A DNA stretch of 64,000 bases from NCBI GenBank assembly GCA_030549775.1, contig CM060173.1:42430110-42494109 (forward strand), given 5' to 3'. The number at the start of each line of letters is the position of its first letter. The stretch's first letter is position 1. The translations under genes were made by a program, and so were the position numbers. The notes below the pieces were generated by a model. It was given only the letters and a program-made list of their open reading frames with translations. It had not been told where the DNA came from and did no database searches. This DNA comes from Tamarix chinensis (lineage: Eukaryota > Streptophyta > Magnoliopsida > Caryophyllales > Tamaricaceae). Shown here piece after piece: positions 10,855 to 22,624 of the stretch.

Positions 10855-13800
10855 CATCATTATTATATGGTTAGCTTGTTGTGTTTCTCTGTCCACTTAA
10901 TGCTGAAACTTGATAAGATGGAGAGCGGTGTATCTTGGACTAGCAGATCAGTTAATGGATGGTTGTTTCACACTCATTCGAGACTTACTGAATGCTGGCT
11001 ATGCTAGTGTCACTTGTGTTCTCTTTACATACCGTTGGATTGTTCATTACTTACTGGCATTAGTCATTAGCATGTTGGTTGCTTGGTTAATTTATTCTAG
11101 TTTCTCTTTGCCTGTGTGGATTTGTTTTTTCTTCTCTCTGTTTATACTATTTCATGTCATTAGTACCAGTGTTTGAAAAAGCGCGCCTGAGGCGCAAGGC
11201 GATGAGGCTATGAGGCGCACGCCTCAGCATAAAATCAAGCAGAAACTTGGGAGATCAATAGACACATAGGGAGGATGGACTTAGGGAAGAGGGATAAAAA
11301 ACATTTTCAGAAAAAAAAAATTACATGCAGACGGCAGAGACTTAGGGGAGTTAAATAGTCATTTGTTGGAAAAATGTAAGTCTATTTATAGTCTTGATTT
11401 CAGTAAAAATATTCTGCAATTAATATGGGAATTGGGGAGAGCAAGAGTTATTTTGGAAAAGTTAAAAACAAGCTGCAGAGACTGTAAAGTCTGCTACCAC
11501 CAATTTTAAGCAAGAAATAGTTATTTTGGTATATCTGCATATATTTTTTGCAGATATAAGGGAAAACAAAAGATATAGGGAAAAAGAAAGGTCCCCCCTT
11601 GTCCTATATATTTTTTGCAGAAACTTTTTCTTCCTAATGTAAAAAAAAAAAGAAAAAGGAAAAACAACAACAACAAAGGGAAAAACAATGTACCACTACA
11701 TCTGAAAAAAAAAATAGAGAGAGCATCAAGGAAAACTGGAAAAAAAAAAGTATATATGCCAACAAAAAAAAAAAAAAAACACTAGGCGCCTCACATCGCC
11801 CAGGCATGCGCCTTCGCCTTGCGCCTAGCGCCTAGGCTTCAGGACCCCTAGCGCTTCGGTGCGCCTTAAGCCTTTTCAAACACTGATTAGTACCAGATAG
11901 GTTCCTTGTGGTAATGTTATGATAATGAAGGCAAGAGTATTGTTATATGATTGTTGTCTTATTTCCATTTTGGTATTTTGATTGCCACTTAAGTGTCACT
12001 ACTTGCCAATTTCAACTGTAATGTAATCCTTAACAGACAAAAGCTCTATCTCATTGGTGTATATTTCATATGAATAAAGCAAAACAAGTTGTTGAGACAT
12101 GGGCTAGACAATTTCATTGCTCCCCACCTAATCAAAGGCTAGCCTACCTCTATCTTGCTAATGATATCTTGCAGAATAGCCGCCGCAAGGGTGCTGAGTT
12201 TGTTGGTGAGTTTTGGAGGGTTCTTCCAGAAGCTCTTCGTGATGTAATAAAAAATGGAGATGACTTTGGTCAAAATGCTGCCATGAGACTGGTAAGAGCA
12301 TATAGCATGGCGTATGAGTTGTATGCATTTTGATAATTTGACTTGGGTCATATGATGTTGATTCATGTTTTTTAAGTTGATTTTTTATTTATTGGTGCTT
12401 TAGCAATTACTTCTATTTCTAAGTGAAGGAAACTCAAGTTGGAATCACGGATCATTACTCCTTACTCATGGTTTGTGATTTTATGGATGAGCAAAGCTTG
12501 TAGAATACAATGCGAAAGTCTAATCAGATAGGCATGAATATAATTCAGTAACCATTTTGTAAATCCTGATCTTTTTTCACTCTGGTTTATTTCTTCCTGC
12601 TGTGCCATTCAGGTTCCACATGCTATCGGCCTTGCTGGATTTACAGCAATGGGCTGTGATGACTGTGGTGGAACATGTTTTAGACTCTGTTCTATTGCTT
12701 GCTTGAAGATATCAGAGTTGTGTGGTATTGGTTTCTTGGTAGATTTGAAGTAATTCGAAAATATATCTTCCAAATAAAGTATGATACTTAAACTCAATCA
12801 TGAAACATATCTTTTCTGTGTATAATTATTATCTGGATGAAATCCACTGCTGAAGCTACCAACAGAGATCTTTAACAATCTTGCATTATTGGGATTGTGA
12901 TTGTTGAAACTTTATCTCTCTCCTTATGCATTAATTACTGCTGCTTGTTCATTTCAACTTTCTACAGGTTAATATTTGGGATGAGAGAAAAGTTTTTGGT
13001 TCTCAAGGGCATATATTGAAGGAGGAGTTTTCACCAAGGCATTCAGAAAACAGTCCTAGAGTTGGGGGGCAGGCCAACTTAAAACTAGTAGGGGATTCTT
13101 CTCTGACCTCTTCAATATCTTGCAAAGTTGCTGCTAAGGATTCTTTCTTTCACGTCAAGTATTTTACATTTATTATTTCTTCTCATAATTTCAGAGGCAT
13201 GGTATAGGGAATACATTGGATAAAATAGTTTCAGGATATGAAGTCATTTATGCTGGTCAATTGGATGAAGATGTTGTCTTAAACAAATGTAGGATTGCAA
13301 TAAGCTGTATGGAAAAAGTGGAGAAGGATGTTAGCCAGGATATGAATTCAGGTACCTCGCTCCCCTCTTGCAGTTTTTAATGAGCCACTTCCTGTAGTGT
13401 TTGTCATCTTTGTGATATGCTTGTGCTTGACTACTCCTTTAGAGGGGATGGATCATGGAATGAGAGGGTATTTCCGTTTTGTTTCCCTCGTTTACGTACA
13501 TCTCTTTTCTGGTTTGCTCTCCTTTTTATTTATTTATTTACTTTCTGAGTCATATATACATTGTGGTACTGCTGCCGCCTGCCATCATCACATGTAATTT
13601 AGCTTCTGCACATAATTTTGTGCGGGACCGTGTGGCAATTACTTTTCACCAATGTAGGGTCTGAGGTTCTGTATAGTTCTAGGGAAAAGATCGTGGGGAA
13701 AACAGATGGAATTCCTTCTTATGTGTTTGCTTCACCAGAAACTGAGGACATTTTTTTTATATAAATGAATTAATGAAACAAAATAATAATAATAATAAAT

Positions 13801-16800
13801 AAGGCTAAAATTTAATTTCCCAGAAACAGAGGAAACAGCCTACTAAGAAATCCCACCATTTGCAAGCCAGGGTATTGAGGCTTTGGAGGCGCCACCTCTG
13901 TTAGCTTGGAGCTAGCGAGGTTTTGTTTCCAAGCTAACAGAAGTAGAGGAATGATTGAGGAAAATGAGAAACACGAAGACATAGATCTCTAAAAGCAAAA
14001 GTGATTTTTGACTTGGGCATGATTTGATGGTCAAAATGCCTGGTGGTCCCCTTTTCTGTTTTTAATATAAGCAGTTTTCCATCAGGGAAGACCTTAAACG
14101 TTATGGGACATGTAGGACATAAAGATAGGGATAGATATCAAAAGAACTATTTTAGGAGGAGGTGCTAATATTTTTACTAGGCAGTTATTTTCTTTATTAT
14201 TTAGTAATTTTCGGTTTTACCTTTGGATTTTATCCCTAGACTTATTCCCATCATAGGATTAGTTATCGTTAAAGTTCAGAATTACTAGTCACAAGCTTTA
14301 GTCCCGGGAATAATGTAATTGCACCCAGTTGATCAGTTGAATTGAATAAACATGTTTCCCTCTTCTACTCATTTCTAGTCACTACCACCTGTCATAACTC
14401 CCCTCCAAATCTCTTGTTCCACATCACTGATGTTCATAAAAAAATTAGAAGTGTCTTTATCATAGAGAAAGTTAAAAAGTCTGTTGTTGTCTGGGGGATT
14501 CAAACTCTCTGTATTTCTGTTAGCTACAAGGTGCAACAACCTGCTGGGTATGTGCAAAACCAGCCACCACATCCCACCGTATTTTTTCTGGATTTATGAT
14601 TTGTCACATTTTGTATGTTGAAATCAGCACTTGGTAATATCAGATATCCAGTTTTTTGGATATCTGAAAAAGCAGAATGGGTATTAAATATATCTGGTTA
14701 AATCCGATTTCAGCTGTTTTCATAACAGAGGCATAAAATTGATAAAACTACAATATCCTATATATATGTGTGTGTGTGTGTTTATATGTATGATGTATCT
14801 ATATATGTACACACACCAAATATGGTGCACCACAGTCAAATAAATACCATCCCGAACCTGCTAGGCTGCTAAAAGTACAATACACTCAAGTTACTGGATG
14901 CCTGGCAGATCAAGAATTCAGTTGCCACTGCTGCTAAGTGACAACTGTAAATCAGTTAGAACATGCCCAAGTGATGTTGAAGATTACTACTGTCCAGTGA
15001 CAAAGAAATCACTTATGTCAAATATGAAATTTTTCTAGCAAACTATTGACCACAATCAGGAAAATTTATTTGTTCAAGGTCCCCACAATGTAAACATTGA
15101 ATGCTTTCCATGTCAGAAGAAGAAAACCAAATAACAAGTTAGAGACTGCTTTTGAGTTCATTCTCGATGCTAACACAATATTCCCTTTTATGCTTTCATG
15201 TAAATTCGGCCTACATTAGATCCGAGGAATATATATGATATCTCATTCTGCCCCAGGCTCGACAAATCCTCAATGACTTATTCTGGGAGAGAATCCAAAG
15301 AGCTGCCACCACACATAGCCTGTATGCAACAAACTCTGAAGTACTCTTGTAACACCTCAAATAATTTATAACCGATAAATATCATGAAATAAGAGAAATG
15401 ACAGCAAAAACTTCGGTGTTATGCCGTGTTCCTGAAATAACAGTAGGTGAGAAAACATTTATCCAGAGAATTCTTTACTAACAAACAAACGTTAAGGTGG
15501 ATGCATAAAATTAGAATACTCAAGTGACGTCCAAGTACAAGGAAACCATGAAATAAAATAAAAATAAATAGCTTCCAATAACATTCAAAGCCAACTAAGA
15601 TTGTTCTCTGATGATCCATTCCCAATGCATGTGTTATCACTACCTTTAGAAAATAGGAAAACAGAAAAATGAGCCCCAACTCAATAGATAACTACTCTAG
15701 CCACATAAAATTTATTCATTTAAGTTTTCTTTGAAAGATGGTGTATGACCTTATATATTTTACGAAAATTCAATAAACTTAATAAAGGAACTAGCTTTTT
15801 AAATACTTATAAAATACCATCATTTTAGTCACAACTAGCTTTCACATGCTTAATGAAATCTACCTCCATTAGACCGATGTGACTTTCACACGAGATAAAA
15901 CCGTCTTGTTTGCATATATTACAACACTAGTCATTTTTGGTGTACCTAAGAAAACCTATACCCTGCACCACCACTAGTCTGAGGTAATAAAACCTTTTTT
16001 TCAAAATTCACGTTTGTAATCTTGCCATCATGATTTGTCCAAAATAATCCTGATACTAATTTTCACCAAAATTCACTTTTGTAGATTGAAACACATACAT
16101 AAATCCAAACCATTAACACAATAAAATTTTAATATTTAAACCAATTATTTAATTCATCTATTAAATAGCTATTATACTTTGAAATTTAAAATTTAAGCAT
16201 TCATTATATCTAACACTGTAAATTTCAAAACATGGAATCTTAAATTACATCATAAAATATATTTAAATAAATGATTAACAAATTAATCACTCAAATGATA
16301 ATAAACAAATGTTTAAATCCAAAACTAGACATGGATACCTACCTTGTGATAAGCAAACCTTGAGATAATATATGGATGAAGACAAAATCTTATCTGGTTG
16401 GCTGCAACATAATTTCCACATATTATGCTTGGTTGATGAATTTTTTTTTTGGTTGTGACTTGGTAAATACTAATTACCTGAGTAAGGTTAAAGGGTGAAG
16501 AATGATTGTTGGGTCTAGTGGAAATAGTGGAGTTGCAGCTTACTGTTCCATAGAAATCAATAGAGGAATAGGCTATTTATAACCATCACGAGTTCAAATT
16601 TAAGATTCCTGTAATCCACTTAGTACATACACCAATCACCTAGTTGAATAAACAATTCCCACTACTCTGATGATCTAGGAACCTGTACCCATGTTACTTC
16701 AAGTTACCTACTTAACCTATTCCACAAATCAATTATTATTTTTTCCCCCTAATATACATATATGTAGACGTTTACTCCCAAATATGTATAATGTACTTAT

Positions 16801-19312
16801 AATGGTATACCACTCCTACGCCTCTAGTATATAAGGATAAATCTGAATAAATTTTATATCTTGCAATGATTAATCTACAAAAATACGCATAACGATGACA
16901 ACACACATCCTATAGTATTTTGTAAGTAATTAATCAACCAATTATCATATATTAATATAAAAATGTATAATACTATTGATTATTGGGGTATTACAGCTCT
17001 ATTCTTTGCGTATAGTGAGAGTACCTTCCAAGACCATGAATTCAAACAGATCACATGCCAATAGTCTTCACGATGGCTCATACACTCATAAAGCTCCCAC
17101 AAGAAAGATGCAAGGAAAAATAATAACGATGATTACTGAGGAAGACGATGGGGAGGGAGGACGGGGGCGAGATGCGACATGGTGCAGACCATTGGGGTTT
17201 CTTTTTTATGCAGAACTAAAAAAGCTTCATCATGTTACAGCAGTTATGGTATTTTAAAGAAAGTAGGTGACTGACAGGTTGCGTCTCATGAGCTACTTTT
17301 TGTCGCCATTATTTTCTGTGTCTTTTGTTCCAGCATCCAGAAGGAAAAATTATTTACTCAATTGATTTTCCTTTCCTTGAAACTTTCCAAGAACAAACCA
17401 GAACCTTAATGGCGATGAATTCAATCGGTGAACATGTGTGTGCATAGTTGAAAAATATAATAATTGGTAGGATAGCTTTGTGTACTGCATCACCACAAGC
17501 TTTGTTGTGCATGCTACCTATATGCTGTATGTTTTTTGACCAATTGTTACATGCCTTACTATAAGTATACGTAGCTTTAATGGGCTGTAGTTGTACTATC
17601 CATTGCCTTCAAAATGGTGCAGTCCGTTACTTCTAGTTCTGCATGAGGTTGATGATCCTTTCAACTCTTTTTTGATCTCCTTTTTATCAAAAATGATTTT
17701 TATTCTTTGTGAGGAAATTCTGTACCCAATCCTTTTTTGTAATTGATGAATATCATATGTAGAAATTAGTGCTAATGCAACCTGTACTGTTTTCTGGTCT
17801 AACGTTTTGATTGCTATGCCTAAAGACTGGACCTTCGCTATTCTTAAAACAGTATGTGTAAAGTAACGTTTCATAAATGTTGCCAGTCAAGGTGTATCTA
17901 AAGTTATAGCATGTAAACAACATTTCGAGATTGTTGAATCCTTGCAAAGTATGCGTCTTTATTTTGTCATGCGGATAATCTCATTGAGCTGGTCTGACAT
18001 TTCAGAGTGCGTGCAAATATGTGAGGCATATCCCCTTTCACATGTTTTTGCTCTTTATGTCTGGACAGGACAATTCAATGGGTCTGGTATTTTAGGGGAG
18101 TTTCAGGGGCAGCATGCTGCATTAAAGGAATGTATTGAACAGCTCAAAATGCTTGAAACATCTAGGGCAAGTCTTGTATCACAACTAAGAGAGGCTCTGC
18201 AGGATCAGGTTAAACAAGCATCTTTATTTCTCATACAATATATTGGTTCAGCTATCATTCATTTCCTTGTTTTTTCCCCTCAATTTTGACAATGGATGTG
18301 GTTTGTCACCAGGAGTTCAAGCTGGATCAAGTGAGAAACCAACTCAAGGTAAGCCTCGTTCTATTTGCGTGACCGTCATATAGCATAGTGGTGTTTGGTT
18401 ATAGAGATTTCTCTCATAACAGGGTAACACAGATACAATGTTTAGACTTTAGACCATGCTCATTTATGCTATACTAGTGTATTCCACCAGGTTGCTCAGC
18501 TACTGTCAGAACAAGCTAGTAGTATATGCGAACAATTCATGAACCCTAAAAATGTCCAGTTACTAGACAATCAACTCTTGAACTCTCGCACTTCCCCTGT
18601 AGTATCCAAGGGCAATGGATCTGTTGAAAGGGAGCTGCCTGGTCCAATTGTATACACAAGGCAAGTACCTTTCTCAGATAAAGTTGTGGCTGGAGTCGGA
18701 CAAGATGATCCAAAGTCGGCTGCTGCTGCAATAGCAGCACAGCTCACTTCATCCTCATCCTCCACCGAGATGCTCACTTATGTTCTGTCTTCTCTAGCGC
18801 AAGAGGGTGTCATTGGCCGTGACAATGGCATTGCAGCGGTGAAAGAAACTCATCAAGCTGAGTATCCTCCTGAAAAGAGACCAAAGCTGGAGGAAGATCA
18901 ATCATCCTATATACCACCACCTCCACAGCAACCACCACCGCCGTTGCCACCTTTGCCTTATCCTGATTACCCCCAGTCAAACGGTAGTGCAACCAGGCAG
19001 CAAATAGTTTTTCCTGTGCAGCAACCACCTCCATCATCTTCTCCTCTGCCACTGCCTCCTGTTGTGCCCTTGCCACCATATGCTCAGTTTATGCAGGCCG
19101 GCCCTGCATCTAACATGCAGCCTTTCACCTATGGTCCAAACCCGCAGCAGCTACCTTTATCTGTGTATCCTCTTGCTGGGCCATCACTGCCTGGTATGCC
19201 TCTGTTTGATGCCGCTCCACCAGGATATTCATACCCAAACTTTCAGGCTCCTGATGGTGGATTTTACAACGAACCAGGTTCAATGCCAATGGCACCAATG
19301 TCTCGACAGTGA
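10654..19312 (+). CDS. CID-domain protein, RPRD1/Rtt103-like RNA polymerase II CTD-binding factor (7 exons)
   Basis: Coding exons: 10654-10729, 12044-12291, 12968-13087, 13195-13351, 18069-18208, 18313-18348 and 18491-19312 (532 aa). All introns are GT..AG and all phases agree. Residues 1-130 form a CID (ENTH/VHS-like) domain with QQSIE, LSHWCIFH, YLYLANDILQNSRRKG and EFWRVLP, ending in NIWDERKVFGSQG. Residues about 150-300 match the RPRD1 coiled-coil region (TLDKIVSGYEVIY, ECIEQLKMLETSRASLVSQL). The rest is Ala/Ser-rich, then Pro-rich. Family members bind the phosphorylated Pol II C-terminal domain in the nucleus and act in termination or 3'-end processing; that role is inferred from the family. 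The exon 3 donor is uncertain: GT at 13088 gives a 107-bp intron and the best family fit; donors at 13137 or 13154 leave introns of 58 or 41 bp. Introns 1 and 4 hold transposons. The start is the first ATG after the acceptor at 10612. Confidence 0.9.
10816..10866. repeat. (ATT)n microsatellite in intron 1 of the CID gene
   Basis: About fifteen ATT units with two TCA variants near the right end. Confidence 0.85.
11167..11885. mobile_element. hAT-type MITE in intron 1
   Basis: The 719-bp element begins CAGTGTTTGAAAA and ends with the exact reverse complement TTTTCAAACACTG. It is flanked by a perfect 8-bp duplication, ATTAGTAC (11159-11166 and 11886-11893). CAGTG ends plus an 8-bp duplication are the hAT signature. 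Both subterminal zones are packed with GGCGC, GAGGCGC and AGGCGCC words, while the middle is A-rich. It has no transposase, so it is non-autonomous. It lies inside the CID gene's first coding intron and splicing must remove it. Confidence 0.92.
13898..13940. repeat. Perfect 13-bp inverted repeat in intron 4
   Basis: CTGTTAGCTTGGA at 13898-13910 is matched by TCCAAGCTAACAG at 13928-13940, with a 17-base loop. Its origin is unknown. A second perfect hairpin, CAGATATCC / GGATATCTG, lies at 14641-14666 in the same intron. Confidence 0.7.
15348..16995 (+). mobile_element. Solo LTR (1.65 kb, TGTAA..TTACA family) in intron 4
   Basis: The ends are TGTAACACCTC and GGGGTATTACA, near-inverted copies of each other and the same ends as the large elements further along. 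The flanking 5-mers are ACTCT and GCTCT, a target duplication with one change. A GGTGTTATGCCG motif about 65 bp in corresponds to the GTTACCGCC motif of elements 1 and 3. It has no coding domain and no second LTR. It is the shortest family member here and occupies over a third of the 4.7-kb intron. Confidence 0.75.
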
Positions 19313-19960
19313 TAATGGTGATATATATATTCGAAGAAAGAGAAGGCCTAGGAGTAGACAGTTATTTATGTTTTAGGTGGAGCCTTGGTAACATTTTGTG
19401 CTTCAAATTCTATACAGGTCAAGTTTGTGCACATAGCAATTAAATATGTGATCTCATGTTGTCCAACGGTTTGAAATTTATAGAGCTGAAATAATTGGCT
19501 TTTGAATTTTTAGTTCTTAGGCTGTATTTGGTTTTTATTTTATTCCTTTTTTTGTTGAGATAATCTTTATATCATAATTTGACAATACTTGAGATCTTTC
19601 AGAATTTATGTTTTTCATAAAATTACTAAGCTTTCTTTAGATTGATCCTTTCTTAAAAAAAAATGTAAATTAGATTATTGAAATTGTAATATCCTGTATT
19701 ATGAAAACTAATTTCCTATATTAACTTTTATTATGAGATTTTTCAAAATGCTATATTTATCTTCACTTCTCTCAGAATTTTAAAGCTAATGCGTCTATGC
19801 ATATTCTAAAAAGCCAATTTATTTGATTCCTGTGGAAATTCAGAATAACCTTATACTATATTGGAATAATGCGCTATATATTTTTAGATTTCAATTTTAG
19901 TGCATGAATTGTTTATCCATTACCATTGGTTCCCTCGTCAAATTGCACGATTGGATAGTT
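19313..19960 (+). other. 3' UTR of the CID gene and downstream AT-rich DNA
   Basis: The first 150-250 bp after the stop codon are probably 3' UTR. T-rich tracts and AATTAAATA / AAATAATT words are present, but no single polyadenylation signal can be fixed. Beyond about 19,550 I see no feature. Confidence 0.4.
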
Positions 19961-20087
19961 AATTTTATAAAATTTAGATGACATCTTAATACAATTTAAT
20001 TGAAATGCCCTTTGACCATATTTAATTTTATAAAATTTAGATGACATCTTAATACAATTTGATTGAAATGCCCCTTTAACCATATTT
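19961..20087. repeat. 63-bp tandem repeat, two copies
   Basis: The unit AATTTTATAAAATTTAGATG.. occurs at 19961-20023 and again at 20024-20087. Only a few bases differ, such as TTTAATTG versus TTTGATTG. Confidence 0.85.
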
Positions 20088-20329
20088 AACCTACTCTATC
20101 TTCTTCATCTTATGACCTCCTTAATCCTTGTAGCTATATACTCATATAATTATATATTTTTAAAAAAAAATACAAAATTAGCAACAAGAATAAGCCTTTG
20201 CCTATTTTTAGTTGTCTTTTCCAAAAATCTTCCCTTTTTTTAGTAAGTCATCAATTTCAATGCCACCACTAATCCTTGGTTCATTTAAATATTGAAAGCT
20301 AATGGTTGACCTTGCAAGTCAATCAATTT

Positions 20330-22130
20330 CACTAATTTTTATTTTGATAATAACAAATCGTTTTAGGGTTTAACTTGTTTGATCTCATATGTATGTATTC
20401 TAACTTTTAAAATCAAGCTTATCAAATTCTATCCAACCTAACATTGTTATGGATATTAAATTTAATCATATATCAAGCACAAGGAAAATATCAATATTTA
20501 AGACCTTCAAGACTTAATGCTTATAACATTATCTTTCTTATAACTTTTAAGGTTTGGTTGTAATTCGTGTGAACCTTTGAGCACTTGTGTTTTTCCATTA
20601 AAAAGTTGTTCTAAATTATCTTAGAAACTCATTTGAAAAGACTTTTTATTTTATTTTAATCATCGAAAATATTTCAAAGTGTTTTAAGAAAGAGGCATCG
20701 AGTTCTATCAACACAATTGACTGGTATAGGATCAAAATAGTTCATTAATAGAATAATCCAATAGTTTTTTCATACTAGTCCTCCATTGTATATCCAAAAA
20801 CCTTAAATCTTTTGTTTTTACAAGTCCTTATTAGTGCAGTGGTTTATTAGGTTTTGAAATGGTTTATTTTTAAACTTCACTAATAATAAGGATGACAACC
20901 GAGTAGGTTGGATATGAGAACCCCATCTCTATATCTAAACCTAATATATAATGTAATCCATGAACTCATCACAATCTCTAATTTTTTTTCTACCAGAGAA
21001 TATTAAATTTGATCTTTATGGAGATTAAATCTCCATAACCACCCCTAGAAAATACCCAAGTCTAAGCATAACCTTCAAAATCTCCCTTGAACTAGAACCC
21101 AAATAAGTAATTCCCAACTGCCTCTAAACACGCGCAAATAATTATCATCCTTAACTATTGCTACGTTTAAAAAAATAAATAAATTGTTCAAGTACTTTAG
21201 ATTTATCGCTCAACTTGAAGCCCTAAATAAGTCCACTGGTTCGTCCAATTATCCTTTGATGAAAATTCAATTTCAAATATCTTTTGTCATGGGAAAAAAT
21301 CAATCAACTTACTTGACTTTCTAATGGCAATATTTTTTATTGTGACAACCTTTCTAGAAAGTGTATGAGTGGAACCGCTCTATTATTTTTATCATACTAA
21401 TTAACTAGTTTTGCAATCATTTTAAAAAAAAATTGCTTGTTGGGCCATTCTTTTGAGAATTTATTGCACCTAATGACTAAAAGCCTTGGATATGCATATA
21501 TATAAGCTTAATTGAACATAAATTTTCACCAAATTTTCTAAGATTATTTATTGCAAACATTATCTCTATGTCCTGCTCTCATTCTTGAGTATTAAACTCA
21601 ACTCACTTTCAATTTATGAATTTTTTGTGAGAAGTCACAAGTGCTCATTACTCACACATCAAATCTAGATTTTTCATCATTTTAATTCTTAGGTAATCTA
21701 TCTAGTCTACTTCATTGACCCTTACAACATTTTATTCCCTTTCATATCTTGTATTTGTAAGCAGATCTTTGTAAACACCACACTTCTCTAAACTGATCAA
21801 ATTTCCTAAAGAGTGTGTTTCCAAAATATTAATAAAGAGATTTGTGTTGAATATATAAAGGATAACTAGGATGAGTTGTCAATCTTTTCCAAGAGAGATC
21901 ATTAAGGAAGTTGTCTCATAAACCTAGAGTGGACATATTTATAGTTAAACACACAAATAAAGGGATATTCAAATTTTAAAAGAAAATGGTTTTTGATAGT
22001 GGATCAAAGGTACTTAAGGTCATTAAAGCACTATAATTCATTGCAGACTTTTAATTTATCATTATCTATTTACTTAACCCTTCACCCCCATTTTGGGGGC
22101 TCTTCAATTAGCATCAAATCTTGGTAACTT
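20330..22130 (+). repeat. Possible 5' LTR and leader of the split Copia element
   Basis: The segment begins with ATTTTGATAATAACAAAT, close to the opening of many Copia (Sirevirus-type) LTRs. Later it holds an LTR-like GTAAGCAGATCTTTGTAAACACC block, and it ends just before the gag start at 22195. A CCCCCATTTTGGGGG palindrome lies near 22085-22100. No second LTR copy is recognisable in the window, so the borders are approximate and the assignment is inference. Confidence 0.35.
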
Positions 22131-22194
22131 GCAAAGGATCAAAACATCCAAGTCATATATTAAAATGAATGGTTTGTATTGGATTAAATGAAGG

Positions 22195-22624
22195 AATTTC
22201 CACCATCAAGCTGCCATTGTTCAATGGTGAGAAGTTCATGTATTGGAATAATTGGATGATTTACTTTATAAGATATTAATATTAGAATATGTGGTTTATC
22301 ATCATAAAGTGGCCAATCAAATTTATGAAGCAAGAAATTGGCAAAACTATTGAGAAGAGTCAAGATGAACTAACTAATTTTTAAAAGAGGAAGTTCCTCT
22401 CCTCGATAAAGTCATCATGATTTTACATTGTACCCTTGGTGAGAAAGAGTTCACCATATTCAATTATGCAAAACAACTAAAGAAATATGTGACATTTTTT
22501 TTTCACTCATGAAGGAACAAAATAAGTTAAGCAACAAAGAGTAGCTTCCCAAACTAAAGGGTGTGAAGTGTTCACAATGAAACATGGCAGGTCTATCAAC
22601 CTTATTAGCAACTACTTCACTACC
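22195..22624 (+). pseudogene. Ty1/copia gag, 5' part (split by a 12.2-kb nested insertion)
   Basis: The frame starting near 22195 reads STIKLPLFNGEKFMYWNNWM, the conserved N-terminus of Copia gag. It is followed, through stops and shifts, by CTLGEKEFTIFNYAKQLK and a KHGRSINLISNYF segment, as in the UBN2 gag domain. The frame stops at 22624, where element C begins, and the next gag residues resume at 34805. The 5-bp repeat CTACC at both junctions shows this was one gene cut by an insertion. Confidence 0.85.

Noticed and set aside
10910..11176. 88-codon frame in intron 1
   Set aside because: It is T-rich intron sequence, hydrophobic by composition, and runs into the hAT element's left end.
13016..13207. 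Read-through of exon 3 into exon 4 as one exon
   Set aside because: The exon 3 frame meets a stop just after 13200, and the exon 4 coding frame differs, so an intron must be removed between them.
17941..18289. 115-codon frame around exon 5 of the CID gene as a separate gene
   Set aside because: Its middle part is exon 5 (18069-18208); both flanks are intron sequence read through in the same frame.
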